DNA of 36,657 bases from the NCBI GenBank assembly GCA_001970955.1, contig MPUH01000751.1:1-36657 (forward strand). The letters are read 5' to 3'. The notes below the pieces were generated by a model. The model had not been told where the DNA came from. It saw nothing but the letters and a program-made list of their open reading frames with translations, and ran no database searches. The position numbers and the translations under genes are program-made. The stretch is from Stentor coeruleus (taxonomy: Eukaryota > Ciliophora > Heterotrichea > Heterotrichida > Stentoridae). Below, one piece after another: positions 10,226 through 20,000 of this stretch; position 1 is the first letter of the stretch, and every line of letters starts with the position of its first letter.

Positions 10226-10346
10226 AGGAATGCAAGAAGCAATTAAATTTTAAAAGAACTTTTAGTATAGATTTTGATAAGTTTTGGTTTTTAGATAGTT
10301 AAAATTTATGTGGGTGTTATTATATTGAGTAAATTTAACCTATAAA

Positions 10347-10839
10347 TTAGCATTTCTCATCATGAAACTCCCAGTTCTGGTCTTTTGACTTCTGGCCTTT
10401 GGTAGTTTTCACGACTTCTTTATCATCTTTAGGTTTTCTTTTCGTTCTAGCACTTGCCAACATAGATATAATACTCAAAACCGTGCTTGCAACAGTAAAA
10501 CTTGGTCTCCATCCTACCTAAAACTCACCATCATACAAAGTTGAAAGGCAAATAAATCCATTAGAATATACATGCTCATGCACTGGGGGCTTTCCAATAA
10601 AAACAACTTCAGGAGGCTCAACAGGCTAAATATTGTTTTACATAAGTATCATCAAAAGCAAAACTCAGTCTAAATATCATTTACGTAAACTTCTCACCTG
10701 AGTATATGCAATCTTCTGGAGCTTCAAAAAAAACTCTCCATTCAAGATCGTCTTCAAAAGCTATAACATCAAAATTAGAATGATCTCGTCTAATCTGCGA
10801 TAACTCTTTTTCAAGTCGCCGACATGCTCTAGATCGCAT
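10347..10839 (-). CDS. UBE2W: UBE2W-type ubiquitin-conjugating enzyme E2, 148 aa, three introns
   Basis: E2 enzymes carry ubiquitin as a thioester. UBE2W is the unusual E2 that puts ubiquitin on protein N-termini. The ATG is at 10837-10839. Introns at 10670-10684 (15 nt), 10626-10641 (16 nt) and 10514-10528 (15 nt) must be removed. The spliced protein then reads through the UBC fold: an N-terminal helix (RRLEKELSQIRRD), the strand with YSGEKFTLSF, the PVEPPEVVF strand, HVYSNGFICLSTL with the catalytic Cys, and the WRPSFTVASTVLSI helix. It ends in WEFHDEKC, which matches the WWYHDDTC tail typical of UBE2W. Length is close to that of the human enzyme. No single unspliced frame covers the gene. 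Confidence 0.93.
10514..10528 (-). other. 15-nt intron 3 of the E2 gene
   Basis: It begins GTGA and ends TAG on the minus strand. It splits the glycine codon of the LYDGWRPSF segment just after the catalytic Cys region. Removal restores the frame. Confidence 0.88.
10626..10641 (-). other. 16-nt intron 2 of the E2 gene
   Basis: It begins GTAAAA and ends TTTAG on the minus strand. It lies exactly between the Tyr and Pro codons of DDTYPVEPP. Its 16-nt length shifts the frame unless it is spliced out. Confidence 0.92.
10670..10684 (-). other. 15-nt intron 1 of the E2 gene
   Basis: It begins GTAAAT and ends TTTAG on the minus strand. It interrupts the Thr codon in GEKFTLSF and carries an in-frame stop if retained. 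Confidence 0.92.
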
Positions 10840-10995
10840 TAGTATATAAATAATGTTCAGAAGAGCAAGTAAGGGGGTTAAATAAGATAATATAGTATGA
10901 TATTAAAATAATGGAAAGAACGTAAAATTATATAAAATACTTGAAGTTTATATAAACTTTGTGGAATGTGGGTTAAGATTGTACTGAGAATCTAA

Positions 10996-12120
10996 TTATT
11001 TATTATTTAGTTCAATAGATTCAAGCTTAACTTTTGCAGCTAAATCATTGTTGCCCAAAATAGTCCTTTCAAGAACTCTAGGCACAAAGTAGCTTATAAA
11101 TAAAGCTACAGCATACTTAAAAATTGATGTGATAACTATGTAAAATGTAGAGCTAAGTAAATATTTGGCAAGTCCATCTAAAATTATAAAAACTACGCCA
11201 ATGACTGAAGAAAGCCCAATTGATATCCTTATTGAATGTGCACTGATTCCTGGAAGTGGAATATTCAGTGAGTAAAAGTACCCAGTTGCAAATCCTAGGA
11301 TGGAAAACGCAACAGTGCATTCATTATATTGTTTGTATATTGCATTTTCATAAGTTAAATCTTTATTGCATTTATTTTTATATATCATTTGCCATTCTAT
11401 ATTCATTTCTGCATCTCTAAAGTTATATAGCAAAGTTGCTATAATAAAGAAAACTATCCAAAATCCGTGGAAATATATTAAAGCTTGTATATTTTTTAAT
11501 GATCTTTTAATTACTTTATTCACTCTATGATTCAATACTATAGCAACAAGTAATCCAGAATAAACAAACCCTTGTACAACCTGGAAGTAAAAATGTACTC
11601 CAAGATAAGTTCTGTCTATTCCAACAATAAGTAAAGATATTACTATAATTAGCATCTTGTTGAGTTTTTCAGAAGGTGATTTAAGCCAATGATAGCCTAA
11701 AAAAAACATTACAGCCCCTGAACTAAAAGAATGTCCAGATGGGAACCCAAAATCATTAGCACATTCAATTGGTCTTAGTGACTTATAAGCATAAACAGGG
11801 CGAGGGTGAGTAAAGCACATTTTCATAATACTAGCAAAGCAGACCCCAGCCAAGCCAAGAATCACAGCAATTCCTCCAATACTTTTATTCCTGCATAAAT
11901 ATAAACCCAATGCAACTACAATAAAAACTCCTGCAGTAATAATCTCTAAAGCTAAAAAAATCCACTCAATAACTTTGAAATCAGCTTTCTGCAGAAAACC
12001 AATAAAATCTGCACTTGAGTCCTCAAGTTCTTTCTCATAATAAATTTCTAAAAAACTCCCAACAACAGCTACAACACCAAGTGCTAAAATGGCCTCATTT
12101 ATGGTCATTTTTATATGCAA
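10996..12120 (-). CDS. Glucose-6-phosphatase-like PAP2 superfamily membrane phosphatase, 374 aa
   Basis: This is a polytopic membrane phosphatase of the PAP2 superfamily. The three catalytic signatures are in order. K-x6-RP is at 100-108, PSGH at 127-130, and R-x5-H at 170-176 is followed by Gln180. Lipid phosphatases usually have Asp at that last position. Glucose-6-phosphatases have HFPHQ, so G6Pase is the closer match, although the substrate is not proven. About nine hydrophobic helices are visible, with the active-site loops on one face, expected to be the ER lumen. The N-terminus has two nearby ATGs (residues 1 and 5); the second directly follows a TATAAAA run and could be the true start. 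No ER retrieval motif was recognised at the C-terminus. Confidence 0.88.
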   Translation of the reverse strand: MHIKMTINEAILALGVVAVVGSFLEIYYEKELEDSSADFIGFLQKADFKVIEWIFLALEIITAGVFIVVALGLYLCRNKSIGGIAVILGLAGVCFASIMKMCFTHPRPVYAYKSLRPIECANDFGFPSGHSFSSGAVMFFLGYHWLKSPSEKLNKMLIIVISLLIVGIDRTYLGVHFYFQVVQGFVYSGLLVAIVLNHRVNKVIKRSLKNIQALIYFHGFWIVFFIIATLLYNFRDAEMNIEWQMIYKNKCNKDLTYENAIYKQYNECTVAFSILGFATGYFYSLNIPLPGISAHSIRISIGLSSVIGVVFIILDGLAKYLLSSTFYIVITSIFKYAVALFISYFVPRVLERTILGNNDLAAKVKLESIELNNK

Positions 12121-12239
12121 AACATAAATTTTAGTGAACTTTTATGTTTACACACTAAAAAACTATAAAAAATAATAGTAAAATTTCGGGTTTATATAAA
12201 AACATATTGTAAAATGAAAGAATTATAAAGTATATAACA

Positions 12240-12572
12240 ATGGATAGGAAAAATGAAGTAAGAGTCAGTCATGGAAAACCTCATACAGTATATGTTGGCG
12301 CTTCAAAGGAAATACTGAAAGAGACTGGCTCTGTTGAACTCCACGGCTTAGGAGAGGCAAATTCTAATGTGGTCAGGGCAGCTGAGATGCTTTGTTCTTT
12401 AGGTTATGCGGTGCTAGATAAATTTGAGACTTTCAGTGTGAGTGAGCCAGATAGGAACCAAATTTTAAGGGTTAGGAACAAAGTTGTTATAAAGCTTGTC
12501 AGAGGGCCAAATTTCGAAAAAGCCTATAACGATTTTAAAAGCTCAAAAGAGACGAAAAAGCCCGATAGCTAA
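12240..12572 (+). CDS. Alba-domain nucleic-acid-binding protein, 110 aa
   Basis: Residues 10-80 match the Alba fold. A first strand (KPHTVYVGASKEIL) is followed by the VELHGLGEANSNVVRAAEML helix, which corresponds to the conserved GRAI-like turn and RNA-contact region. The strand LGYAVLDKFET and a basic C-terminal strand (RVRNKVVIKLVRGPNFEKA) complete it. Eukaryotic Alba proteins bind RNA in translation control or belong to RNase P/MRP. Which applies here cannot be told. The tail is short, charged and lacks RGG repeats. The ATG follows a TATATAACA run. It is divergent from the phosphatase gene, 119 bases apart, so the two share a promoter region. Confidence 0.85.
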   Translation: MDRKNEVRVSHGKPHTVYVGASKEILKETGSVELHGLGEANSNVVRAAEMLCSLGYAVLDKFETFSVSEPDRNQILRVRNKVVIKLVRGPNFEKAYNDFKSSKETKKPDS

Positions 12573-12738
12573 ATAGATATACTTTAGGCAATTAGTATTT
12601 AATAAAGGCTTTATATATTTTTCCTTTAATTTTTATATGCAAAAATTTAAGTTTTTAAGTGTCTGAATACAAAAAGCCTAGTTTCAAGTTTTTTAAGTTC
12701 TAATTTGAGTTTTAAAAAGCCAATGAATATTATTATAT

Positions 12739-14262
12739 ATGAGTTTTGCCCCTAGAAAAAGCAACACAAACATCTCTCTTAGCCAGTCAAATTCTTTTAG
12801 AGGAAGTCATCCTTCTACACCAAAACCTTCAGGTAAAACACAGGTTAAGTCTCAATCTATGAGTAAAGCTTCTGAGATCAATGACCCTTTGATTAAGAGA
12901 ATTGCTTTACTTGAAGATGTGGTTTCTAATTTACAGCTACAACATGACACTTTTTTGCCTTTGTTACAGATTGTAGACAGAGTTGGTGATGTGTTGAATT
13001 TGGAAGAGCAGGCAAATTATTTTATTAACTCAGCTTCTGAGTTAGAAGTGCTGATTTCAAGACAGGGAATAAATGCTAAGGAGTCTTTTGTGAATACTGA
13101 GAATATTATTATGCCGTCATCGGTAGCTGAAGGAACTGGGTTTTCATGTAGGTCTTTACCTGAAATGCAAATATCTTTAGCAGATATTGAAGCAAGTATT
13201 CATTCTATGATAACAAAACGAAAAGTCAACCTAAAAAAACAAGAAGTCCAATGCAAAGAAGAACTTTTGAAAATAATGCAAGAAATCGACGTTGATTTAC
13301 AAGAAGTAAAAAAAGAAGTTATTGAGCTCCAGTCAGCATTAGTAAGTAGTGGGTTTAAAGAATTTGATGTTCTTGATGCAAAGGACCAGGATTTAAGAGG
13401 GAGGGTTAAAACTGGAATGCGCCAAATTGATATAGCTTTAGAAGAACATGCTCTTTATGGAGGCAAAGGTGGAGATAACTGGCTGCTTGAAGAATTGTCT
13501 CATAGAGTTGATGGTTCAATAAAAGAACTCAATGATTATCTTGAATATAAATATCGTCAACTAGAAATAAAATTCAAACAAGAGTTCATGTCACTAAAGT
13601 CGCAATTCGAAAAAGTCCGTGAAGAAACAAATCAAATCGAAGTTATAAAAAATGCTGTAGTTAAACCAAGTATAGAAATTTCCCAGCTTTGTGACAAAAA
13701 CAAAAAAATCTTCGGCATTCTTGAAAACATCCTTAAAATCGAATTCAATATGATAGAAGACATCAGCATAAATCTTAATGAAAACTTAGTAGACTTAAAC
13801 GATAAAGGTCGTAATTTGATTAAAGACCTTAAAAGCTCAAGTGAAGAAGAAAAAACTCGCATTTTTGCTAATGCGAAAGTTGACTTTGAACAAATGCTCA
13901 AAGGGTCTTGGGCAGAAATAAGCACTTTACAAGAAACTTTAGACAATTGCAATGTGAGTTGCCGTGCTGAGCTTTTAAGATTAGAAGATAATGTTAATCG
14001 TATTGATGTGCTTAAGGGAAATTTAGAAGCTTCAGGGTCTAAAATACGATGTGAGGATTTTAAACATAAACAAACAGCTATAAAAGCGAGGATTGAAGAA
14101 AAACAAGAGTTTATAAATAAGGAAATTGAAGAATTACAGAAAAGACTTTTGGGGTTGTGGAAAGGGCTTAACCATGAAGCACAGCTAGGAATCGAGTTTA
14201 TACCAAAAAAACCTGAACAGCAGGTGCTTTTTGACCAAGCTGAAGGGATAATATCTGAGTAA
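12739..14262 (+). CDS. Coiled-coil protein of unknown function, 507 aa
   Basis: I do not recognise a named family. The first 50 residues are Ser/Pro-rich, basic and probably disordered, which is common in microtubule- or basal-body-associated proteins. From about residue 55 to 480 the protein is acidic and strongly helical with heptad-like patterns, so it is a long coiled coil with short breaks near 120-140 and 220-235. There is no membrane segment. The start is the ATG that directly follows a TATTATATAT run. It is the first of three plus-strand genes, with no sign of co-transcription. A cytoskeletal scaffold role is an inference from architecture only. Confidence 0.75.
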   Translation: MSFAPRKSNTNISLSQSNSFRGSHPSTPKPSGKTQVKSQSMSKASEINDPLIKRIALLEDVVSNLQLQHDTFLPLLQIVDRVGDVLNLEEQANYFINSASELEVLISRQGINAKESFVNTENIIMPSSVAEGTGFSCRSLPEMQISLADIEASIHSMITKRKVNLKKQEVQCKEELLKIMQEIDVDLQEVKKEVIELQSALVSSGFKEFDVLDAKDQDLRGRVKTGMRQIDIALEEHALYGGKGGDNWLLEELSHRVDGSIKELNDYLEYKYRQLEIKFKQEFMSLKSQFEKVREETNQIEVIKNAVVKPSIEISQLCDKNKKIFGILENILKIEFNMIEDISINLNENLVDLNDKGRNLIKDLKSSSEEEKTRIFANAKVDFEQMLKGSWAEISTLQETLDNCNVSCRAELLRLEDNVNRIDVLKGNLEASGSKIRCEDFKHKQTAIKARIEEKQEFINKEIEELQKRLLGLWKGLNHEAQLGIEFIPKKPEQQVLFDQAEGIISE

Positions 14263-14570
14263 TAAGTTGATATATATGATTTATTTAGTATCAAAAAACT
14301 AATTTGATATACTAGTTTTACAACTTCAAATATATTAAAATTTCCAGTATATTTATATCATAAAATATTAATCATTCCATATCCTTAATAAAAAACTATA
14401 CCCATTATAGCCTCTAAAACTAATTATCCTTTTAAAATCTTTCTATCTAATAAAATGAAATCATATCAATATCGANTAAAATATTAATCATTCCATATCC
14501 TTAATAAAAAACTATACCCATTATAGCCTCTAAAACTAATCATCCTTTTAAAATCTTTCTATCTAATAAA
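14263..14570. other. Spacer containing an assembly duplication
   Basis: Most of this gap is two copies of the same 115 bases, separated by an N at 14476. The true spacer is therefore probably about 190 bases. It is AT-rich and has no gene. Confidence 0.75.
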
Positions 14571-14591
14571 ATGAAATCATATCAATATCGG
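14361..14591. repeat. 115-bp direct duplication across N at 14476
   Basis: Copy one is 14361-14475 and copy two is 14477-14591. They differ at two positions, both transitions. The copies include the TFIIF alpha start codon and its first codons, so the upstream ATG at 14456 is a false start. This is most likely an unmerged overlap of two contig ends. Confidence 0.9.
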
Positions 14592-15551
14592 ATTATGAAA
14601 AAAAGCCAAGGTACTGAATTAAACGTAGCACGCATGCTGCAGCCAATCGACTTTTCTAAAACACGTACCGAAATTGATGAGTACAAGCCTATAGTTGAAG
14701 AGAAAAAATTCGATGGGCCTCGTAAAAGCTCAGTCTCTGTGTCAAGTCGTAGGTTCAAAGATGAAGAAAAACCAACTGAATACACCCTAAGATGCAATGC
14801 TAATGATAAATCCAAAAACTGGCTTGGAAAAAGTGAAGAAAGTAGTAAATACGCAGTTCTGTCCTTTGATGGTCATGAAGTCCGTGTCACCCTTACCGAT
14901 CATTGGTATAAATTTTCTCCAGTATTCCAAACAGTAAACATTGAAGTTGAAAAAGAAATCAAACTCGGTAAAGTTCGAAGACAAAAAGAAGAAGCTGAAT
15001 TAGTAAAAGAAGTCATTGGTGAAGATAGTGAAGAAGGGGAACCTAGGAAAAAAGCGAAAGTCCCAAGAAAAAAAGAAGAAGAAGAGTCAGGACGTGAAGG
15101 GATGGATTTCAGTGAAGAATTTGCTGATGATGAAGAAGTTATAAATGATGACCAGGAAGAACCTGAAGAAGCAGCACTTAAACATAATTTGTCTAATTCA
15201 GGTAAAGAATTACAAAAAGTGTTGTTACAAGAGAACTCAAGTAGTGAAAAGGAAAGTGATTCTGATGGGATTGGGATTTCTGATAGTGAAAGTGAAAAAG
15301 AAGGGATTAATAAACAAGCGGTGATTAATGAGTTGATGAGACTTGGGAGAACAACTTTGAAGGATTTGATATCGGAATGTAGTAAAAAGTTTAGAAATGA
15401 GGGAAGTTTGAAACAACAGCTGAGTGATATTATTAGGGAAATCAGTGAGATTACTGGGACAGGAGAAAATGCTGAGGTTATTTTGAAAGAGGAGTATAAG
15501 AGAGTTATGCCTTCGTTTGGAGTTAGGATACACTTTCAAACTAAGAAGTAA
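14571..15551 (+). CDS. GTF2F1: TFIIF alpha subunit (RAP74), general transcription factor, 326 aa
   Basis: TFIIF binds RNA polymerase II and helps initiation and start-site selection. The N-terminal region (5-155) matches the TFIIF alpha dimerisation fold. It opens SYQYRIMKKSQGTEL, includes YAVLSFDGHEVRVTLTDHWYKFSP where RAP74 has its WYNFTP motif, and ends in a basic helix. The middle (150-245) is a highly charged, acidic and Lys-rich linker with a likely nuclear signal (PRKKAKVPRKK). Residues 250-300 (INKQAVINELMRLGRTTLKDLISECSKKF and on) match the C-terminal winged helix that contacts the FCP1 phosphatase in other eukaryotes. It is shorter than human RAP74 (517 aa), mainly through a reduced linker. 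The start is Met1 rather than Met9, because the first beta strand begins at residue 3. Confidence 0.9.
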   Translation: MKSYQYRIMKKSQGTELNVARMLQPIDFSKTRTEIDEYKPIVEEKKFDGPRKSSVSVSSRRFKDEEKPTEYTLRCNANDKSKNWLGKSEESSKYAVLSFDGHEVRVTLTDHWYKFSPVFQTVNIEVEKEIKLGKVRRQKEEAELVKEVIGEDSEEGEPRKKAKVPRKKEEEESGREGMDFSEEFADDEEVINDDQEEPEEAALKHNLSNSGKELQKVLLQENSSSEKESDSDGIGISDSESEKEGINKQAVINELMRLGRTTLKDLISECSKKFRNEGSLKQQLSDIIREISEITGTGENAEVILKEEYKRVMPSFGVRIHFQTKK

Positions 15552-15856
15552 TTGTTTTGAATTTTGGTTTGGGTTTTCGATTCAAGGTTTAAGTATGCAC
15601 ATTTATTTGAAATGGAGTTAGTATGATGGAAGATTTTAAGAGCTGGGGGTTTATATGCATTTTTTAAAAGTTTATATATATTTTTTAAACTTTTTATGGT
15701 TTTCTACACCAATACTAGACATAGATTTTATGACTTAATGGATTTTGAAAGATTTTTTAAATGAGAATTTGAGTTTAGGGTAGATATATAGGATAAATGT
15801 TTTGATATAGTTAATATGCAAGAATAACAGATAAGAGATAGTATTGTAAAAGGAAA
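15552..15856. other. Spacer, G/T-rich on the plus strand
   Basis: This spacer lies between two plus-strand genes. It is notably G- and T-rich with little C, as in other 3' flanks in the window. No gene was seen. Confidence 0.5.
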
Positions 15857-16996
15857 ATGGTATCAAGTCGGACGATCATTTTGCTATATATGGGTGGATA
15901 TTTGCTAGCTGGAGCAGTTAATACAATACTTTTGAAGTCTTTAGATAGCTTTTTTGTTGGAGAAAGACGCTTTAGACATCCTTATTTTCAAGTATCAAGT
16001 TTATTCTTAGGGGAGTTTTCCTGTATGTTTATGTCACTCATCCTCTCTTTTATAAACAGGAAAAGGGCAAGATTATCTGAATACAGAGTTCTTAATATGC
16101 AAACTTTACATAAAACTAGTTCTTTTAGAGCCAAATTTCAAGTCCTCCTTTTTGGTATTCCTGCGATATTATTTTTAATCGCTGCATGTTTTATGTTTAT
16201 AGGTTTAGCTTTATCAGCTGCTTCAGTTTATCAAATGGCTAGAGCTTCTCTTAGTATATTTGTGGCGATTTACAGTGTTATTTTCCTTAAGCAGAAAATT
16301 TTTAGGCATCAAGTTACAGGGATTATCATGCTTTTTATAGGATTGATTATTGTAGGCACTTCACATATAGTCCATCAGTCTTCTTCATCTGATGATCCAA
16401 TTTGGGGAGGGATTATTTTAATTATAAGCCAAGTTATAGCTGCTGCGGTACTTGTGGTTGAAGAGTATTTATTGAGAACTATTAATGTTGAACCTTTACA
16501 TGCGACTGGAGTTGAAGGTATGTGTGGGTTTGTGTATACATTAATCCTCTTGCCGGTGTTGTATTGGATTCCTTGCGATTCAGATACAGTTTGTTCTAAT
16601 GGCAGAGTTGAAGATTCAATATTAGCTATACAACAACTTATGTCAGATGGCTGGTTATTGCTGCTTTGGATAAGTTTCATGGTAACTATCGCTATACTAT
16701 ATTGGACTGGTATTTACACAACAAAGTATGCTAGTGCTTTAGCTAGATCAACATATGAGACATCTCGTTCAATAGCTGTGTGGATGTTCAGTATAATCAT
16801 CGGTTGGGAAGATTTTGAATATCTACAGCTCCTAGGTTTTATGGTAATGACTCTAGGGCTTCTTCTTTTTAACGAAATCATTGTTTTTCCATATTTCGGG
16901 TTTAAAGAAGCGGTTGATAAACACAAAGAAGAACTTAATAGATGTGAATTTGGGATTTCCCCTGAGTCTAGCAAATCAAACTCGGTAAAATCATGA
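15857..16996 (+). CDS. SLC35F6: SLC35F6-like drug/metabolite-superfamily transporter, 379 aa
   Basis: This is a polytopic membrane protein with about ten helices in the EamA/SLC35 arrangement of two five-helix halves. The family relation to SLC35F6 (C2orf18) is clear from the order of conserved patches. These are an N-terminal GAVNTILLKSLDSFF, the HPYFQVSSLFLGEFSC patch, SVYQMARASLSIFVAIYSVIFL, IIVGTSHI, IISQVIAAAVLVVEE, PLHATGVEGMCGFVY, and STYETSRSIAVWMFSIIIGWEDFEYLQLLGF. SLC35F6 sits in lysosomal or mitochondrial membranes in animals and its substrate is unsettled, so none is assigned here. The C-terminal 30 residues are cytosolic and charged. It ends in TGA. Confidence 0.88.
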   Translation: MVSSRTIILLYMGGYLLAGAVNTILLKSLDSFFVGERRFRHPYFQVSSLFLGEFSCMFMSLILSFINRKRARLSEYRVLNMQTLHKTSSFRAKFQVLLFGIPAILFLIAACFMFIGLALSAASVYQMARASLSIFVAIYSVIFLKQKIFRHQVTGIIMLFIGLIIVGTSHIVHQSSSSDDPIWGGIILIISQVIAAAVLVVEEYLLRTINVEPLHATGVEGMCGFVYTLILLPVLYWIPCDSDTVCSNGRVEDSILAIQQLMSDGWLLLLWISFMVTIAILYWTGIYTTKYASALARSTYETSRSIAVWMFSIIIGWEDFEYLQLLGFMVMTLGLLLFNEIIVFPYFGFKEAVDKHKEELNRCEFGISPESSKSNSVKS

Positions 16997-17036
16997 GTTT
17001 ATAATTAAAAATGAATAAACTATATTAACCTAATAA

Positions 17037-20000
17037 TTATGGATTTTTCCAGTATAGATAATAAGTAAAACTCTCTTCATTGTGAGATATTGAACTCTTA
17101 CAGATCTCTCGAAGACCTTCAGGTTTATCAGTTATTGGGTGGATTGGGATTTTTAATGAACTTTGTAGCATTAATATTTGCTCTTGAATCACTTGAGTAT
17201 AATATTCACCTGGTTTTTCAAAGAAAAGGACTATTTCATCTTCAACGTTCAGGCTTGAAGATTTTCTTTGCTTTTGGATATGGTTGATAAGTTCTCTGGT
17301 TGCCCCGACTAGAAGAAGTTGAGGATTCATAACACAGTTCATTACTAGAATCATGTCGTCATCACCACCACTGGCTATGTCTTGATTTTCAAGCTTGTAT
17401 TTTCTTTTAACCATCAAATCGCCTTCTCCTAAATCATTTCCATTAATATTTATAGTCTTTGTCCTTTCATACTCCAAAATCTGTTCATTAGACAATTTGT
17501 TTATACCAGCCTTAACAGCTCCAAAAGATTTCTGAAATCTTTCTCCTAAAACCTGATTATTAGGCAAAGCAGAAAGTAAAACTGTCTCTGGTTTTTCTAC
17601 TTCAAAATTCACATCAAAAGTATTAAGTTCCTCATGGACAAAATTAATTACAGGCTTCAAAGAATCGAAATAATGAGGATCTCTATGAATAACTTTAATA
17701 TCTAAGACTGGGGTTTTGAGAGAAATTTTCTTATTATCTCTTAGTTTCCTCCCGATTTCAATAATTTTCTGCATGCGTTTAACAGTTTCTTCAATTTCCA
17801 ATTTGATTAAAGACTCATTGAATTGTGGCATATCTACAAAATGAACTGAAGTTTGATGTTTTACATGTCCTTCTGGTAAAGCTTTAGCAAGATTTTGATA
17901 TATAGCTTCAGTTAGAAAAGGAGTAAATGGAGCCATAAGGACTGTCATATTAACTAAAGTATCATAAAGCACATCCAAAGCTACTTTACAATCCGCAGTC
18001 CCAGTTTCACCTTTAATCCTCTTTCTATTTAGCTTAACATACCAATTAGTCAAATTATCCAAGAACTTCAAAAGTAAAGGAAGTACCGCATATAGTTTAT
18101 AAGACTCCATCTCATGTCTAATACTTTTAATTAAATTCTGACAAGCTCCGACAATCCATTGATCCATAAAATTATCCAAATTCTTTAATGAATTCGGGTC
18201 ATACTGATAATTACAATTCGAAGCACTTTCAAATCTATTAGCATTTTGAACGAAAAACCTATAAGCATTAAACCATGGTAAAAACACATCTCTAACCATA
18301 CTCCTAACACCTTCATCTTTAAACTTAATAGGTTCAGCACGAACTAAAGGTGAATTCATAAGATAAAGTCTTAACGCATCAGCTCCGATTTCATGTACTA
18401 AAATCATAGGGTCTGTGAAGTTTTTCTTGCTTTTCGAGAGTTTTTTGCCATCTTTGTCTAAAACAAGGCCATTAACAATAAGATTTTTGAATGGATTCTT
18501 GTTAAAAAGCCCTGTGCCAAGGACTAATAATGTATAAAACCATCCACGGGTCTGGTCAAGTCCTTCTGCAATAAAGTCTGCAGGGAAGCGTTTTGAGAAT
18601 TCTTCTTCATTTGTTGTAAATGGATAATGGCATTGAGCATATGGCATAGCTCCACTTTCATACCAACAATCAAAGACTTCTTCAATTCTATGAAGCACAC
18701 CTTTACCTTTTTGACTTGGGATTGTTATATGGTCTATATATTGTCTATGTAAATCATTAATTTCTGATACCCCTGATAAATCTTTTAGTTCTTGGATTGA
18801 ACCGACACAAACTATTTCTTCTAAATCATCAGAGACCCATAAAGGAATTGGGTTACCCCAGAACCTACTTCGTGAAAAACACCAGTCACGAGCATCATGA
18901 AGCCAATTGTGGAAACGCTTTTCTTGGACAAATGATGGGACCCAACGAGCTTCCATGTTGTTATGAAGAAGGTCTTGTTTTANTAAGCCAATTTTGGAAA
19001 CGTTTTTCTTGGACAAATGATGGGACCCAACGAGCTTCCATGTTGTTATGAAGAAGGTCTTGTTTTAGTTGTTCAACTCGGATAAACCAGCTTTTTACTG
19101 GACGGTAGATAAGAGGAGTGTTACTTCGCCAGCAGAAGGGATAGGANAGTTGTTCAACTCGGATAAACCAGCTTTTTACTGGACGGTAGATAAGAGGAGT
19201 GTTACTTCGCCAGCAGAAGGGATAAGAGTGGTTGTGTGTGCCGATGTAGATAAGTCTTTTAGATTCTTTAAGCATTTGCTTAATGGGATCGTTGGCTTCT
19301 TGGAAGTTCTTGCCTGCTAAAGCTGGGATAGCATTAGTGAAAATGCCATTCTCATCCAATGGATCAGGAGGATTTTCTTGTGAGACAATACCTTCCTTCA
19401 TAAACAATTTAAAGTCATCTTCACCATAAGGAGCGCAATGTACAATCCCTGTACCAGAATCTTTACTAACAAAATCAGCATTATAAACCCTAAAGCATCC
19501 TTGTTCTTTCATATTCTCATAAAACGGGAATAGTGGTATATATTCCAATCCTTTAAAATCGCTTCCTTTAAATTTCTCAACAATTGTATATTTAGTAATC
19601 TTAAGTTTCTTCAAAATATCTTCAAGTAGATCTTCTAACACAATATAATTCATCTCTATTCCTTCACCTTTAAACTTAACATAGTCAAAACTTGGGTTCA
19701 TTGCTAGGGCAAGATTTGTTGGCAAAGTCCAAGGTGTAGTTGTCCAAGCCAAAATCGCTGTGTTTTCTTGTGAAACTAAAGGAAATGTTATAATAACACT
19801 AGCATCTTGTACATCTTTATAGTTAGAATTAGCTTCAAAATTGCTTAAAACTGTATTACATCCACAAGAATAAGGCATGACTTTAGAACTTTTATATACA
19901 AGTCCTTTATTATAAAGTTCTTTAAAACTCCACCAGACACTTTCCATGAAATTCAAGTCCATAGTCTTATAATCATTATCAAAATCAATCCATCTACCAA

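Noticed and set aside
13632..14294. 220-codon minus-strand frame opposite the 507-aa coiled-coil gene
   Set aside because: It is the antisense shadow of a gene with clear plus-strand coding character. Its Ser/Leu-rich content is the usual mirror of a Lys/Glu coiled coil.
14456..14475. Upstream ATG of TFIIF alpha
   Set aside because: It belongs to the redundant copy before the N at 14476 and runs into the duplicated spacer.
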